Positions 34,812-44,140 of a stretch of DNA of 64,000 nucleotides are shown piece after piece (the first letter of the stretch is position 1; each line of letters begins with the position of its first letter). Origin of the DNA: JAJFJD01 sp965228975 (lineage in GTDB: Bacteria; Pseudomonadota; Alphaproteobacteria; UBA8366). Below the pieces are notes generated by a model that did not search any database, was not told the origin of the DNA, and was given only the letters and a program-made list of their open reading frames with translations. A program made the translations under genes and the position numbers. Location: contig OZ245851.1 of assembly GCA_965228975.1 (NCBI GenBank), forward strand, positions 4,092,001-4,156,000. The letters are read 5' to 3'.

Positions 34812-36620
34812 ATGGCCGCACCGCTTCTCATCCTGCGCGATATTCACCTGACCTTCGGCGGTACGCCGTTGCTCGAAGGCGCCGACCTGTCTGTCTCCGC
34901 CGGCGATAGGCTGTGCCTGGTGGGCCGCAACGGGTCCGGGAAATCGACGCTTCTGCGCATCGCGGCCGGACTGGTCGAACCCGACGCCGGGGAGCGATTC
35001 GTCGACCCCGGCGCGACGGTCCGGTATCTGGCCCAGGAACCCGACTTTTCAGGATTCGAAACCACCCGCGCCTATGCGGATGCAGACCTTACGTCCGGTG
35101 ACGACCCGCATCGCGGGCAATACCTGCTGGAAAAACTGGGGCTGACCGGAAGCGAGGATCCAGCGCATCTGTCCGGCGGCGAGGCGCGCCGCTGCGCGCT
35201 GGTCCGGGTCCTGGCCGCCGAGCCGGACATCCTGTTTCTCGACGAACCGACCAACCATCTCGACCTGCCCGCCATCGAATGGCTGGAAGCGGAACTCGGC
35301 AAAAGCCGGTCCGCCCTGGTGCTGGTCAGCCACGACCGACGTTTCTTGGAGACGTTGTCCCGGATCACAGTGTGGCTCGACCGGGGCATAACACGGCGAC
35401 TGGAGGACGGATTCGCGAGGTTCGAATCCTGGCGCGATACGGTGCTCGACCAGGACGACCGGGCGCGGCATGAGCTGAACCGAAAGATCGCCGCCGAAAC
35501 CGAATGGCTGCACAAAGGAGTCACGGCACGCCGCAAGCGCAACCAAGGACGGCTGCGGGCGTTGCAGGCATTGCGCGAGGAACGCCGCACGCAGCGGGAT
35601 TCTGTTGGAACGGTCAAGTTCTCCACGACCGAAGGCTTGCGCTCGGGCCGGCTGGTCGTCGAGGCCGAACATATTTCGAAGGCCTACGGCGACCTCACCC
35701 TGGTGCGCGACTTTTCAATCCGCGTGCAGCGCGGCGATCGGGTCGGCATCGTCGGCCCGAACGGGGCCGGCAAGACGACCCTGCTGAACATGCTGATCGG
35801 CATGCTGCCGCCCGACGAGGGATCGGTCCGGACCGGCGCAAACCTACAGATGGTCGCCCTGGATCAGCGGCGCGACAGTCTCGATCCCGACATGACGTTG
35901 TCGGACGCCCTGACCGGCGGCGGCAACACCGTGTCGGTCGGCGGCCAATCGCGACATGTCATCGGCTACATGAAGGATTTCCTGTTCCTGCCCGAACAGG
36001 CCCGCACGCCCGTCGGTGTGCTGTCCGGCGGCGAACGCGGCCGGGTGATGCTGGCCCGGGCGCTGGCCCGGCCGTCCAACCTGCTGGTTCTGGATGAACC
36101 GACCAACGATCTGGATCTGGAAACGCTGGACCTGTTGCAGGAAATGCTAGCGGACTACGCCGGCACCGTGCTGCTCGTCAGCCACGACCGTGATTTTCTG
36201 GATCGCGTCGCCACTTCCGTGATCGCCAGCGACGGCAATGGCGCCTGGACCGAGTATGCCGGCGGCTACACGGACATGACACGCCAGCGCGGCCGCGCCG
36301 TCCCCACGACGGCCAAACCGGAACGAAAAGGAAAATCGTCGGGCGCACCCACCCCGGAACGCAAACCGAAATCGCCACCGTCCCGGCTCACCTTCAAGGA
36401 CAAGCATGCCTTGGAAACGCTGCCGGCCCACATGGAAGCCTTGCAGGCCGATATAGAGCGCCTTGGCCGGTCGCTCGCCGACCCCGAGCTGTTCGCCCGC
36501 GATCCCGATGCCTTCGAAGCCACCGCCGCCGCATTGAAGCAGGCGGAGACCGACCTCGCGACGGCCGAAGAGGACTGGCTTGCGCTCGAGATCAAGCGCG
36601 AAGAAATCGAGGGCGGCTAG
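34812..36620 (+). CDS. ABC-F family ATPase (Uup-like)
   Basis: A 602-residue protein with two ABC domains and no membrane segments. First: GRNGSGKST, LSGGEARRC, LFLDEPTNHLDLP. Second: GPNGAGKTT, LSGGERGRVML, LVLDEPTNDLDLE. A charged linker joins them, and a C-terminal coiled-coil-like tail (LTFKDKHALETLPAHMEALQ onward) follows a Lys/Pro-rich segment, as in Uup. ABC-F proteins act on the ribosome or in DNA transactions. I take the ATG at 34812 (MAAPLLIL). The next gene starts directly after the stop codon. Confidence 0.92.
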   Translation: MAAPLLILRDIHLTFGGTPLLEGADLSVSAGDRLCLVGRNGSGKSTLLRIAAGLVEPDAGERFVDPGATVRYLAQEPDFSGFETTRAYADADLTSGDDPHRGQYLLEKLGLTGSEDPAHLSGGEARRCALVRVLAAEPDILFLDEPTNHLDLPAIEWLEAELGKSRSALVLVSHDRRFLETLSRITVWLDRGITRRLEDGFARFESWRDTVLDQDDRARHELNRKIAAETEWLHKGVTARRKRNQGRLRALQALREERRTQRDSVGTVKFSTTEGLRSGRLVVEAEHISKAYGDLTLVRDFSIRVQRGDRVGIVGPNGAGKTTLLNMLIGMLPPDEGSVRTGANLQMVALDQRRDSLDPDMTLSDALTGGGNTVSVGGQSRHVIGYMKDFLFLPEQARTPVGVLSGGERGRVMLARALARPSNLLVLDEPTNDLDLETLDLLQEMLADYAGTVLLVSHDRDFLDRVATSVIASDGNGAWTEYAGGYTDMTRQRGRAVPTTAKPERKGKSSGAPTPERKPKSPPSRLTFKDKHALETLPAHMEALQADIERLGRSLADPELFARDPDAFEATAAALKQAETDLATAEEDWLALEIKREEIEGG

Positions 36621-37073
36621 ATGCCGGACATCTATGTCGACGCCGACGCCTGCCCCGTCAAGGACGAGGTGATGCGCGTCGCCAACCGGCACGGCCTGAC
36701 CGTTCACATGGTCGGCAACACCTGGATGCGGTTGAACAACGAGGCCGGCGTGAACCGGGTCGTCGTGCCGGAAGATCCGGACGCCGCCGACGACTGGATC
36801 GCCGAGCATATCGCCGCGAACGACATCGCGGTCACCGCCGACATCGAGCTTGCCGCGCGCTGTCTCGACGCCGGGGCGTACGTCCTCGGCCCCACGGGCG
36901 ATCCGTTCACGAACGACAACATCGGCTCGGCGCTGGCGATGCGCGATCTCAAGAAACACCTGCGCGAAACCGGCGAGATCAGCGGCTACAATCGCGGCTT
37001 CACCGGAAAGGACCGCTCAAACTTCCTCGATATGCTGGAACGTATGGTCCAATCGGCAAAAAGATCACCGTAA
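36621..37073 (+). CDS. UPF0178 family protein (YaiI/YqxD)
   Basis: A 150-residue protein of the YaiI/YqxD family, recognised from IYVDADACPVKDEVMRVA, TADIELAARCLDAGAYVLGP, GDPFTNDNIGSALAMRDL and the C-terminal DRSNFLDMLER. The fold resembles PIN/NYN nucleases with conserved Asp residues at the N-terminus, but the function is unassigned. Its ATG abuts the stop of the ABC-F gene, so the two are co-translated. Confidence 0.92.
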   Translation: MPDIYVDADACPVKDEVMRVANRHGLTVHMVGNTWMRLNNEAGVNRVVVPEDPDAADDWIAEHIAANDIAVTADIELAARCLDAGAYVLGPTGDPFTNDNIGSALAMRDLKKHLRETGEISGYNRGFTGKDRSNFLDMLERMVQSAKRSP

Positions 37074-37182
37074 CGGATCGAACATCAACTCAGATGCGTG
37101 GCCCGGCATCGAAAAATGGTATGCTCGCAAGTCCATCAATTGGACCACATCATCAACGGATGCAGGGAGCGACCATATCGTG

Positions 37183-37815
37183 ATGAAAATCTGGGGACGG
37201 GCCGACGGGTCCAACGTTATCAAGGTTACCTGGTGCCTCGGCGAACTCGGCGTCGAGTATGAGCGGATCGACTGGGGCGGACCCTTCGGCGGTAACGACG
37301 ATCCGGAATACCGTGCGAAGAACCCAATGGGCCGATTGCCGACCCTGGAAGAGGACGACGGTTTCACCCTTTGGGAATCCGGCGCGGTCACGCGCTACCT
37401 CTGCGCAAAATACAGTATGGGGGACATGTATCCCGAACCGCTGCGCGAGCGCGCGGAAGCGGAAAAATGGATGGATTGGAGCTCCCTGAACCTTGCGCCG
37501 TTCAATTCGGTCTATCTCGATCATTTCTTCCGGCTGCCGGAGGACCAGCGCAGTCCCGACGCCATCGCCGCGGCGACCGACCGCGCCAGCGAGATGTATG
37601 ACATCCTCGACAAGGTCTTGGCGGATCGGCCCTATCTGTGCGGCGACAGGCTGACGATGGCCGAATTTCCAGCGGGCTCGCTGACCCACCGCTGGATGAC
37701 ATGGACGCCCAATCGGCCATCGCATCCGAATGTCGAGGCATGGTACGAGCGGCTCGCGGCACGGCCGGCGTATCAAGAGCATGTTATCGCCAAGAACCGG
37801 GCCGCACCCACGTAA
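37183..37815 (+). CDS. Glutathione S-transferase family protein
   Basis: A 210-residue GST. The thioredoxin-like N-terminal domain has GRADGSNVIKVTWCLGELG and the cis-Pro/ES element (GRLPTLEEDDGFTLWESGAVTRYL); the helical C-terminal domain includes YLCGDRLTMAEF. I start at the ATG at 37183, which is preceded directly by GTG and by GGGAG about 14 bases away; the open frame extends upstream through the YaiI-like gene and is not real. It may conjugate or isomerise using glutathione. It lies 25 bases before the amidohydrolase gene. Confidence 0.88.
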   Translation: MKIWGRADGSNVIKVTWCLGELGVEYERIDWGGPFGGNDDPEYRAKNPMGRLPTLEEDDGFTLWESGAVTRYLCAKYSMGDMYPEPLRERAEAEKWMDWSSLNLAPFNSVYLDHFFRLPEDQRSPDAIAAATDRASEMYDILDKVLADRPYLCGDRLTMAEFPAGSLTHRWMTWTPNRPSHPNVEAWYERLAARPAYQEHVIAKNRAAPT

Positions 37816-37840
37816 CCAACGACGCTGACGGGGCAACGCA

Positions 37841-39547
37841 ATGGCCGGCGCCGCAACGATGATCCTGACGAACGGAAAGGTACTGACGCTCGATCCGCAG
37901 GACACCGTGGCGGAGGCCATAGCACTGTCCGGCGGCCGCATCCTTGCCGTGGGCGGCACCGCCGACGTCGCCGCAATGGCGGACGGTGCACAGTCCATCG
38001 ATCTCAAGGGCCGGACCGTCATTCCGGGCCTGATCGACGGGCACGCCCATATGGACCGCGAGGGACTGAAAGACCGCCTGCCCTCGCTCGCCGGCGCGCG
38101 CAAGATCGACGACATCCTGCAGATCGTCGAAGCCGAGGTGAAGAAGGCGCAGCCCGGCGACTGGGTCGTCACGATGCCGGTGGGCGACCCGCCGCAGTAT
38201 TGGAACGTGCCCGACTGCCTGGCCGAAGGCCGCGTGCCGAACCGGCACGACCTCGACCGGGTGTCGCCGGACAATCCCGTTTATATCCGCGCCATCTGGG
38301 GGCACTGGCGAAACACACTCCCGCTCGTTTCGATCGCGAATACGGCAGCGCTCGAAGCGGCGGGGATCACGCGGGACACGGTTCCGCCCATCGACACCAT
38401 CACGATCGAGAAAGACGAGTCCGGCGATCCGAGCGGTGTGATCGTCGAACAGAACTACAAACCGATCGTCGAACACACCTTGATGTCGGTGGTCCCGCGG
38501 TTCCTGCTGGATGACCGGGTCACGGGGCTGCAACGGTCGATGCAGTCCTATAACGCCTATGGCACCACCAGCGTTTACGAAGGGCACGGCATCAACGCGG
38601 AAGTCCTGGCGGCCTATCGGCAACTACGGGACGCCGGCCCCCTGCCCGTGCGGTCGCATCTGGTCTACAGCCCCGCGTGGTCCAGCACCGATATCGACGA
38701 CGTACGGGCCTTGCTCAACAGTTGGGCCACCTGGCTGTCCGGGAAAGGACTCGGCGACGACTATCTGCGCGTCGGCGGCCTGTTCACCGAACCCGTCCAG
38801 AACCGCGAGAACAGTCTGCGGGCGCAGACCTGCCCCTACGCCGGTTGGGCCGGGTTCAACTTCAACTGCGAGCTGCCGGAAGACGTCATGGTCGACATGA
38901 TGATCGACGCGGCCCGCAACGGCATCCGCGTCGCCGCCATCGGCATGGACACCCTGCCGCATTTCGAACGGGTCAACGAAGCCGTGCCGATCGAGGATCA
39001 GCGGTGGACCATCGTCCATGTCGGTGTGATCGATGCCGATCAGATAAAGCGCATCAAGGATTGCGGTCTCGTCCTGACCGCCCTGACCAAACGCTATGTC
39101 CATGACGACGGCGAGAAACTGCGCGCCGAGCATGGCGACGAGAAGGCCAACACATTCCTGCCGCTGCGCGACCTGGTCGATGCCGGCGTCCATATCGCGC
39201 TCGCCACCGACAACACGCCGCCGTCGATGTTCGAAACGGTCTGGCACGCGACCGCGCGGCGCACCCGCGAGGGCAACCTGCTAGCGCCCGATCAGGCGCT
39301 CACCCCGATGGAGGCCCTGGCCTGCGCCAGCCGCGAAGGCGCGTGGCTATCGTTCGAAGAGGACCGGAAAGGCACGATCGAGCCCGGCAAACTCGCCGAC
39401 CTGGCCGTCCTGTCCGACGATCCCTTGACCGCGGACGAGGAGACGATACGCGCCATCACCGCCGACCTGACGATCACCGGCGGCGACATTGTTTATGACC
39501 GTGTGAAAGACGGTCCGCCACGGCCCGGCGGCAGCGGCCCCGCCTGA
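37841..39547 (+). CDS. YtcJ-like amidohydrolase family protein
   Basis: A 568-residue amidohydrolase-superfamily enzyme: TNGKVLTLDPQDTVAEA as the first beta sandwich, the metal motif GLIDGHAHMD (His-X-His), and the C-terminal signature IEPGKLADLAVLSDDPL of the YtcJ/Amidohydro_3 group. It hydrolyses an amide, formamide or related C-N bond with one or two divalent metals; the substrate is unknown. The gene ends in an inverted repeat shared with the convergent NHL gene. The position upstream of the hydantoinase cassette fits the general theme of C-N bond hydrolysis. Confidence 0.88.
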   Translation: MAGAATMILTNGKVLTLDPQDTVAEAIALSGGRILAVGGTADVAAMADGAQSIDLKGRTVIPGLIDGHAHMDREGLKDRLPSLAGARKIDDILQIVEAEVKKAQPGDWVVTMPVGDPPQYWNVPDCLAEGRVPNRHDLDRVSPDNPVYIRAIWGHWRNTLPLVSIANTAALEAAGITRDTVPPIDTITIEKDESGDPSGVIVEQNYKPIVEHTLMSVVPRFLLDDRVTGLQRSMQSYNAYGTTSVYEGHGINAEVLAAYRQLRDAGPLPVRSHLVYSPAWSSTDIDDVRALLNSWATWLSGKGLGDDYLRVGGLFTEPVQNRENSLRAQTCPYAGWAGFNFNCELPEDVMVDMMIDAARNGIRVAAIGMDTLPHFERVNEAVPIEDQRWTIVHVGVIDADQIKRIKDCGLVLTALTKRYVHDDGEKLRAEHGDEKANTFLPLRDLVDAGVHIALATDNTPPSMFETVWHATARRTREGNLLAPDQALTPMEALACASREGAWLSFEEDRKGTIEPGKLADLAVLSDDPLTADEETIRAITADLTITGGDIVYDRVKDGPPRPGGSGPA

Positions 39548-39578
39548 CCAATCAAGCCGGACCGAGCGGGCTTGGTCA
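39545..39578. terminator. Inverted repeat spanning both convergent stop codons
   Basis: The arms TGACCAA and TTGGTCA enclose about 20 bases, and an inner AAGCC/GGCTT pair can extend the stem with a small bulge. Each arm contains the TGA stop of one of the two convergent genes (amidohydrolase on plus, NHL protein on minus). No T-tract follows on either side, so it may be a weak bidirectional terminator or an mRNA end-protecting hairpin. Confidence 0.4.
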
Positions 39579-40415
39579 ATCGACGAGCGTCAACTTCGTG
39601 ATCCGCGGCGGATCGAGTTCCGCGAGGAACAGGTCGCCGGTCGAATTCCCCCAAATCCCGTGCCCGCCGATCCAAACCGGCTTGCACCGCCCCAGCAGGC
39701 TGCCGTCCGTTGCCAACAGGCTGAGGCTCGGCGTCTGATCGGTGACGAAGATGAGGCCCCGGTCATCCACGAACACATCCATCGGATGATAGAAGCCGGG
39801 CCATTCGGTCAGATAGATACCGCCGCGGTCGAAGACCTGGATGCGGTCGTTTTCCCGGTCCGCGACCAGCACCCGATCGTGATGGTCGATACAGACCGCG
39901 TGCGGGACGGTGAAGGTACCCATCCCCGCGCCGGCGCCGCCCCAACTCCGCACCAACGCGCCATCCGCGTCGAAACGATGCACCAGGGCATTGCCATACC
40001 CGTCGGTGACATAGATGTCGCCGTCGGCGGCGACCGCCACATCCGTCGGGTGATTGAAGGGTGCGCCGAACTCCGGTCGGTGACGCGTTCCAAACCGCCG
40101 CAAGATCGTTCCGTCGACGGTGCACTCGAAGATTTCGTGCGCATCCCGGTCGACCAGGAAGACTCGGTCGTCGCCGGTGATGAAGATGCCGTGGGCATCG
40201 GCAATGAAATCTTGCCCCCAGGCCGACACGAATGCGCCGTCGGCGTCATACACGACGACGGGGATCGATGCCCGGCGATAAGCGTAGACCCGGCCCCGGG
40301 AATCGACGGCAATCGTGCTGACCGCGCCTGGCGGGACGGCCTCCGGCAACATGCCCCAGTCATGATCGACGCGATAGCGCCGGTCACCGAGGACGACGTA
40401 TAGCCTCTCTGACAT
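39576..40415 (-). CDS. NHL-repeat beta-propeller protein
   Basis: A 279-residue protein starting at the ATG at 40415, supported by AGGAGG five bases upstream. Repeats of the NHL/SMP-30 type are visible: FNHPTDVAVAADGDIYVTDGYGN, VPHAVCIDHHDRVLVADRENDRIQVF, and FYHPMDVFVDDRGLIFVTDQT. This gives about five to six blades. No signal peptide, so it is cytoplasmic. The repeat set resembles peptidylglycine alpha-amidating lyase-like propellers, but the lyase residues cannot be confirmed. It diverges from the hydantoinase gene. Confidence 0.82.
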   Translation of the reverse strand: MSERLYVVLGDRRYRVDHDWGMLPEAVPPGAVSTIAVDSRGRVYAYRRASIPVVVYDADGAFVSAWGQDFIADAHGIFITGDDRVFLVDRDAHEIFECTVDGTILRRFGTRHRPEFGAPFNHPTDVAVAADGDIYVTDGYGNALVHRFDADGALVRSWGGAGAGMGTFTVPHAVCIDHHDRVLVADRENDRIQVFDRGGIYLTEWPGFYHPMDVFVDDRGLIFVTDQTPSLSLLATDGSLLGRCKPVWIGGHGIWGNSTGDLFLAELDPPRITKLTLVD

Positions 40416-40573
40416 TCCTGCCTCCTTCAAAGGGGCGGAAAGAGCGGTCTTCATCCGATCACGCAGTCCTATAGCGGTCAAGTTGACTCGCCGAAAGCCG
40501 GGTCGCCGATTGCATTTACCGCGCAGGCAGGCACAATCAAAGGTCCGAAAAAGAACGTTTGGTGGAGGGAAGC

Positions 40574-42022
40574 ATGGCCGAATTCGATCTGATCATCCGC
40601 GGCGGAACGGTCGCAACCGCATCCGACACGGTGCAATGCGACGTCGGTATCCGGAACGGCAAGGTCGTTGCCCTGGCCGAGTCCCTCGACGATGGCGCTG
40701 AGGTCATCGACGCGACCGGCAAGCTGGTCCTCCCCGGCGGCATCGACAGCCATTGCCACATAGACCAGCCGGGTTCGCACGGCGTGGAATCCGCCGACGA
40801 CTTCGAATCCGGCAGTATTTCGGCGGCCTGCGGCGGCACCACGACGATCATACCCTTCGCCGCGCAATACCGGGGCCAATCGCTACGCGCCGTGGTCGAC
40901 GACTACCACAGCCGCGCAAAGGGCAAGGCGGTCATCGACTACGCCTTCCACCTGATCATCTCGGATCCGACAGATCAGGTGTTGGGACAGGACCTGCCCG
41001 CGCTGATCCGCGAGGGGCATACCTCCTTCAAGGTGTACATGACCTATGACGCCCTGAAGCTGGACGATTCGCAGATGCTCAAGGTGCTGACGACGGCACG
41101 GCGCGAAGGCGCCATGGTCATGGTGCATGCGGAAAATCACGACGTGATCAGTTGGCTGAGCGAACAGTTGGTCGCCGCCGGCCATGTCGAGCCGAAGTAT
41201 CACGCGGTGTCGCATGCAGCGCCGGCGGAGCGCGAGGCGACCCATCGCGCGATCACCCTGGCCGAGATCATCGACCTGCCGATGCTGATCGTCCATGTCT
41301 CGGCCCGCGAAGCAATCGACGAGATCGCCAAGGCCCGCCAGAAAGGGCTGCGCATTCATGGCGAGACTTGTCCGCAATACCTGTTTCTGACCGCCGACGA
41401 CCTCGACCGGCCCGGCTTCGAGGGCGCGAAATACATTTGCAGCCCGCCGCCGCGCGACGCCGCCAACCAGGATTTCGTCTGGCGCGGGATCGAGACAGGC
41501 ACGCTCGACGTGTTCTCGTCGGACCACGCGCCGTATCGGTTCGACGATCCGGAAGGCAAGAAAAACCAGGGCGAGAACGCCCCCTTTACCAAAGTACCGA
41601 ACGGCGTGCCTGGTATCGAAATCCGCCTGCCGATGCTGTTCTCCGAGGGCGTCGGCAAGCAGCGCATCTCGCTGAACAAGTTCGTCGACATCACCGCGAC
41701 CAACCCGGCGAAGATCTATGGGCTCTATCCGCGCAAGGGGACGATCGCCGTCGGCGCGGATGCCGATATCGCGATCTGGGACCCGGATAAACGCGTCACC
41801 ATCTCGATCGACATGCTGCACGACAACCTGGATTACACGCCGTATGAGGGCCGCGAGATCGTCGGATATCCCATTTTGACCTTGTCGCGCGGCGAGGTGG
41901 TATGGGACGGTAAGAACCCCAAGGGCGATCCCGGCCGCGGCCAGTTCCTGGAATGCGACTTGCCCAATCCGCCGAAATCAGGCGGTCCCGCGATTCACGG
42001 CGTCCACCACGCCACCGAGTAA
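40574..42022 (+). CDS. Dihydropyrimidinase/D-hydantoinase
   Basis: A 482-residue cyclic-amide hydrolase opening 5-substituted hydantoins or dihydropyrimidines to N-carbamoyl amino acids. Metal and catalytic elements are in place: SHCHID (His60, His62), the carboxylated lysine in SFKVYMTYDA (Lys153), VHAENHD (His185) and VFSSDHAPYRF with the catalytic Asp. The ATG at 40574 follows GGAGGG. Next come a D-carbamoylase and a racemase, so a role as D-hydantoinase rather than pyrimidine catabolism is favoured. No pyd genes are nearby. Confidence 0.92.
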   Translation: MAEFDLIIRGGTVATASDTVQCDVGIRNGKVVALAESLDDGAEVIDATGKLVLPGGIDSHCHIDQPGSHGVESADDFESGSISAACGGTTTIIPFAAQYRGQSLRAVVDDYHSRAKGKAVIDYAFHLIISDPTDQVLGQDLPALIREGHTSFKVYMTYDALKLDDSQMLKVLTTARREGAMVMVHAENHDVISWLSEQLVAAGHVEPKYHAVSHAAPAEREATHRAITLAEIIDLPMLIVHVSAREAIDEIAKARQKGLRIHGETCPQYLFLTADDLDRPGFEGAKYICSPPPRDAANQDFVWRGIETGTLDVFSSDHAPYRFDDPEGKKNQGENAPFTKVPNGVPGIEIRLPMLFSEGVGKQRISLNKFVDITATNPAKIYGLYPRKGTIAVGADADIAIWDPDKRVTISIDMLHDNLDYTPYEGREIVGYPILTLSRGEVVWDGKNPKGDPGRGQFLECDLPNPPKSGGPAIHGVHHATE

Positions 42023-42069
42023 GGCCGCATCCTGGCGGTCCCATAATTCGTTGCAGGAGGAAGTTGAGA

Positions 42070-43008
42070 ATGTCGAGAGTGGTAACCGTTGGCGCCGCGC
42101 AGATGGGGCCGATCCAGCGCGCGGAAGGACGCGCCGCGGTGGTCGAGCGCATGCTGGCGCTGTTGAAAAAAGCGCATGAAAAGAACTGCGACTTGGTCGT
42201 GTTTCCGGAATTGGCGCTGACCACCTTCTTTCCGCGCTGGTACATGGAGGATCAGGCGGAAGTCGATACCTGGTTCGAATCCGCGATGCCGAGCAACGAG
42301 ACGCAACCGCTGTTCACCGCCGCAAAGGAGTACGGGATCGGCTTCTATCTCGGCTATGCGGAACTGATCGAGGAAGACGGCGCGCCGCACCGTTACAACA
42401 CGGCGATCCTCGTCGACAAGAGCGGCGAGACGGTCCTCAAGTACCGCAAGGTCCATTTGCCGGGCCATGAAGAATACGACCCCGATCGCACGCATCAGCA
42501 TCTGGAGAAACGCTATTTCGAGGTGGGCAACCTGGGATTTCCGGTCACCCGCGCCATGGGCGGCGTCATGGGCATGTGCCTGTGCAACGACCGGCGCTGG
42601 CCCGAGACCTATCGGGTTATGGGGCTGCAGGGCGTCGAGATGCTGATGCTCGGCTACAACACGCCGACGATCAATTCGCTTTCCGACGAGGCGCCGCATC
42701 TGCGCATGTTCCACAACCATGTCACCATGCAGGCGGGTGCCTATCAGAACAGCACCTGGGTGGTCGGCGTCGCCAAGGCAGGCGACGAAGACGATCACCA
42801 TCTGATGGGCGGCAGCGTGATCATCGCGCCGTCCGGCGAGATCGTCGCACAGTGCCACACATTGGGCGACGAGTTGATCGTCGCCGATTGCGACCTCGAC
42901 GATTGCATCTTCGGGCGCGAGACGATCTTCAACTTCGCGGCCCACCGCCGCACCGAGCATTACGGCCTGATCACCGAACGCACCGGCGCGGTGCCGCCGC
43001 CGGAATAG
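42070..43008 (+). CDS. N-carbamoyl-D-amino-acid hydrolase
   Basis: A 312-residue nitrilase-superfamily enzyme. The ATG at 42070 with AGGAGG upstream fixes the start, and the catalytic triad then falls at Glu47 (VVFPELAL), Lys127 (KYRKVHLPG) and Cys172 (MCLCNDRRWPE), the numbering described for Agrobacterium D-carbamoylase. It removes the carbamoyl group, giving a D-amino acid, CO2 and ammonia. It lies 47 bases after the hydantoinase and 6 before the racemase. A paralog of the same length is encoded at 49456-50394. Confidence 0.92.
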   Translation: MSRVVTVGAAQMGPIQRAEGRAAVVERMLALLKKAHEKNCDLVVFPELALTTFFPRWYMEDQAEVDTWFESAMPSNETQPLFTAAKEYGIGFYLGYAELIEEDGAPHRYNTAILVDKSGETVLKYRKVHLPGHEEYDPDRTHQHLEKRYFEVGNLGFPVTRAMGGVMGMCLCNDRRWPETYRVMGLQGVEMLMLGYNTPTINSLSDEAPHLRMFHNHVTMQAGAYQNSTWVVGVAKAGDEDDHHLMGGSVIIAPSGEIVAQCHTLGDELIVADCDLDDCIFGRETIFNFAAHRRTEHYGLITERTGAVPPPE

Positions 43009-43014
43009 ACCGGC

Positions 43015-43683
43015 ATGGGCAATCGCATCGCCGTCATCAATCCGAACTCGTCGACCACCGTCACCGACGATATCGACCGGGCGCTCGACCCGCTGCGCAG
43101 CGACGGCGGCGAGACAATCGATTGCCTGACCCTGGCCGAAGGCCCGCCCGGGATCGAGAGCCAACGCGACGTGGACGGCGTGGTGGTCCCGCTCTGCAAC
43201 CTCATCAAATCACAGGACAACGCCGCGGCGGCCTTCGTGATCGCCTGCTTTTCCGACCCGGGACTGCACGCCGCGCGAGAAACGACGGACAAGCCGGTTT
43301 TCGGCATCGCCGAATCGGGATTGCTGACCGCGATGACGCTGGGTGACCGCGTCGGCCTGATCGCGATCCTCGCCTCCGGCGCGGCGCGGCATGCGCGTTA
43401 TATCCGGGCACTGGGGATCGAGAGCCGCTTCGCCGGGGAAGCGGCGGTCGGGCTGGGCGTTACCGAATTGGCCGACGAATCCCGGACACTGGCGCGCATG
43501 ATCGAAACCGGGCAGCAACTGCGCGACGACCGCGGCGCCGACGTGCTGGTCATGGGCTGCGCCGGCATGGCGCGCTATCGCAACACATTGGAGGACACGC
43601 TCGGCCTGCCGGTGGTGGACCCGACGCAAGCCGCGGTCGGCATGGCGATCAGCGCCGTCCGGCTCGGCTATCGCACGAGGTAG
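43015..43683 (+). CDS. Aspartate/glutamate/hydantoin racemase family protein
   Basis: A 222-residue cofactor-independent racemase. The two-cysteine active site is present: Cys78 in VIACFSDPGL and Cys182 in VMGCAGMARY, and the N-terminus IAVINPNSSTTVT is family-typical. In a cluster with hydantoinase and D-carbamoylase it most likely racemises 5-substituted hydantoins, allowing complete conversion of both enantiomers. Six bases separate it from the carbamoylase stop, so the operon is tight. Confidence 0.9.
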   Translation: MGNRIAVINPNSSTTVTDDIDRALDPLRSDGGETIDCLTLAEGPPGIESQRDVDGVVVPLCNLIKSQDNAAAAFVIACFSDPGLHAARETTDKPVFGIAESGLLTAMTLGDRVGLIAILASGAARHARYIRALGIESRFAGEAAVGLGVTELADESRTLARMIETGQQLRDDRGADVLVMGCAGMARYRNTLEDTLGLPVVDPTQAAVGMAISAVRLGYRTR

Positions 43684-43716
43684 AGACTTAAAAAAAACAC
43701 TGGAAGGACGCGCATC

Positions 43717-44121
43717 GTGGACGACCGAACGCCGAACATCCCCGAGGTGGTGGCCGAAATCAGCGAGATCTTCGAACGCTATGAGCAGGCATTGATCGAC
43801 AAGAACGTCGACGTGCTCGACGCCACTTTCTGGGACAGCCCGCACACGATCCGCTATGCGCTGCACGAGAACGGCTACGGCTTCGAGGCGATCCACGGCC
43901 ACCGGGTCGCCCGCGCGCCGGGGCCGGGCATCAAGGAGAAACGCATCCGTCTGGAGATCCTGACACTCGGCCGCGACTTCGCGACAACGAATCTTGAATT
44001 CAAGGTCCGCGGCCGCGACACGATCGGCCGGCAGAGTCAGACCTTCGTGCGCTTCCCCGATGTCGGCTGGAAGGTCGTGGCCGCCCATGTCTCGACCATG
44101 GAAGGCGACCCGCTCTGGTAA
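43717..44121 (+). CDS. DUF3225 family protein (HpxZ/AtzH-like)
   Basis: A 134-residue SnoaL-like protein starting at a GTG with GGAAGG upstream. The pattern ISEIFERYEQALIDKNVDVLDATFWDSP, RYALHENGYGFEAIHGHR and FVRFPDVGWKVVAAHVS is that of DUF3225, known as HpxZ in oxalurate catabolism and AtzH in cyanuric acid/1-carboxybiuret degradation. Those relatives accompany AtzE-type amidases; none is in view here. Fourth gene of the hydantoinase cassette, 33 bases after the racemase. Enzyme or accessory protein not decided. Confidence 0.85.
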   Translation: MDDRTPNIPEVVAEISEIFERYEQALIDKNVDVLDATFWDSPHTIRYALHENGYGFEAIHGHRVARAPGPGIKEKRIRLEILTLGRDFATTNLEFKVRGRDTIGRQSQTFVRFPDVGWKVVAAHVSTMEGDPLW

Positions 44122-44140
44122 CGTATAGGGCCTGTATTGG

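Noticed and set aside
35415..35432. GGTTCGAATCC resembling a tRNA T-loop
   Set aside because: It is inside the ABC-F coding sequence, and no acceptor or anticodon stem can be folded around it.
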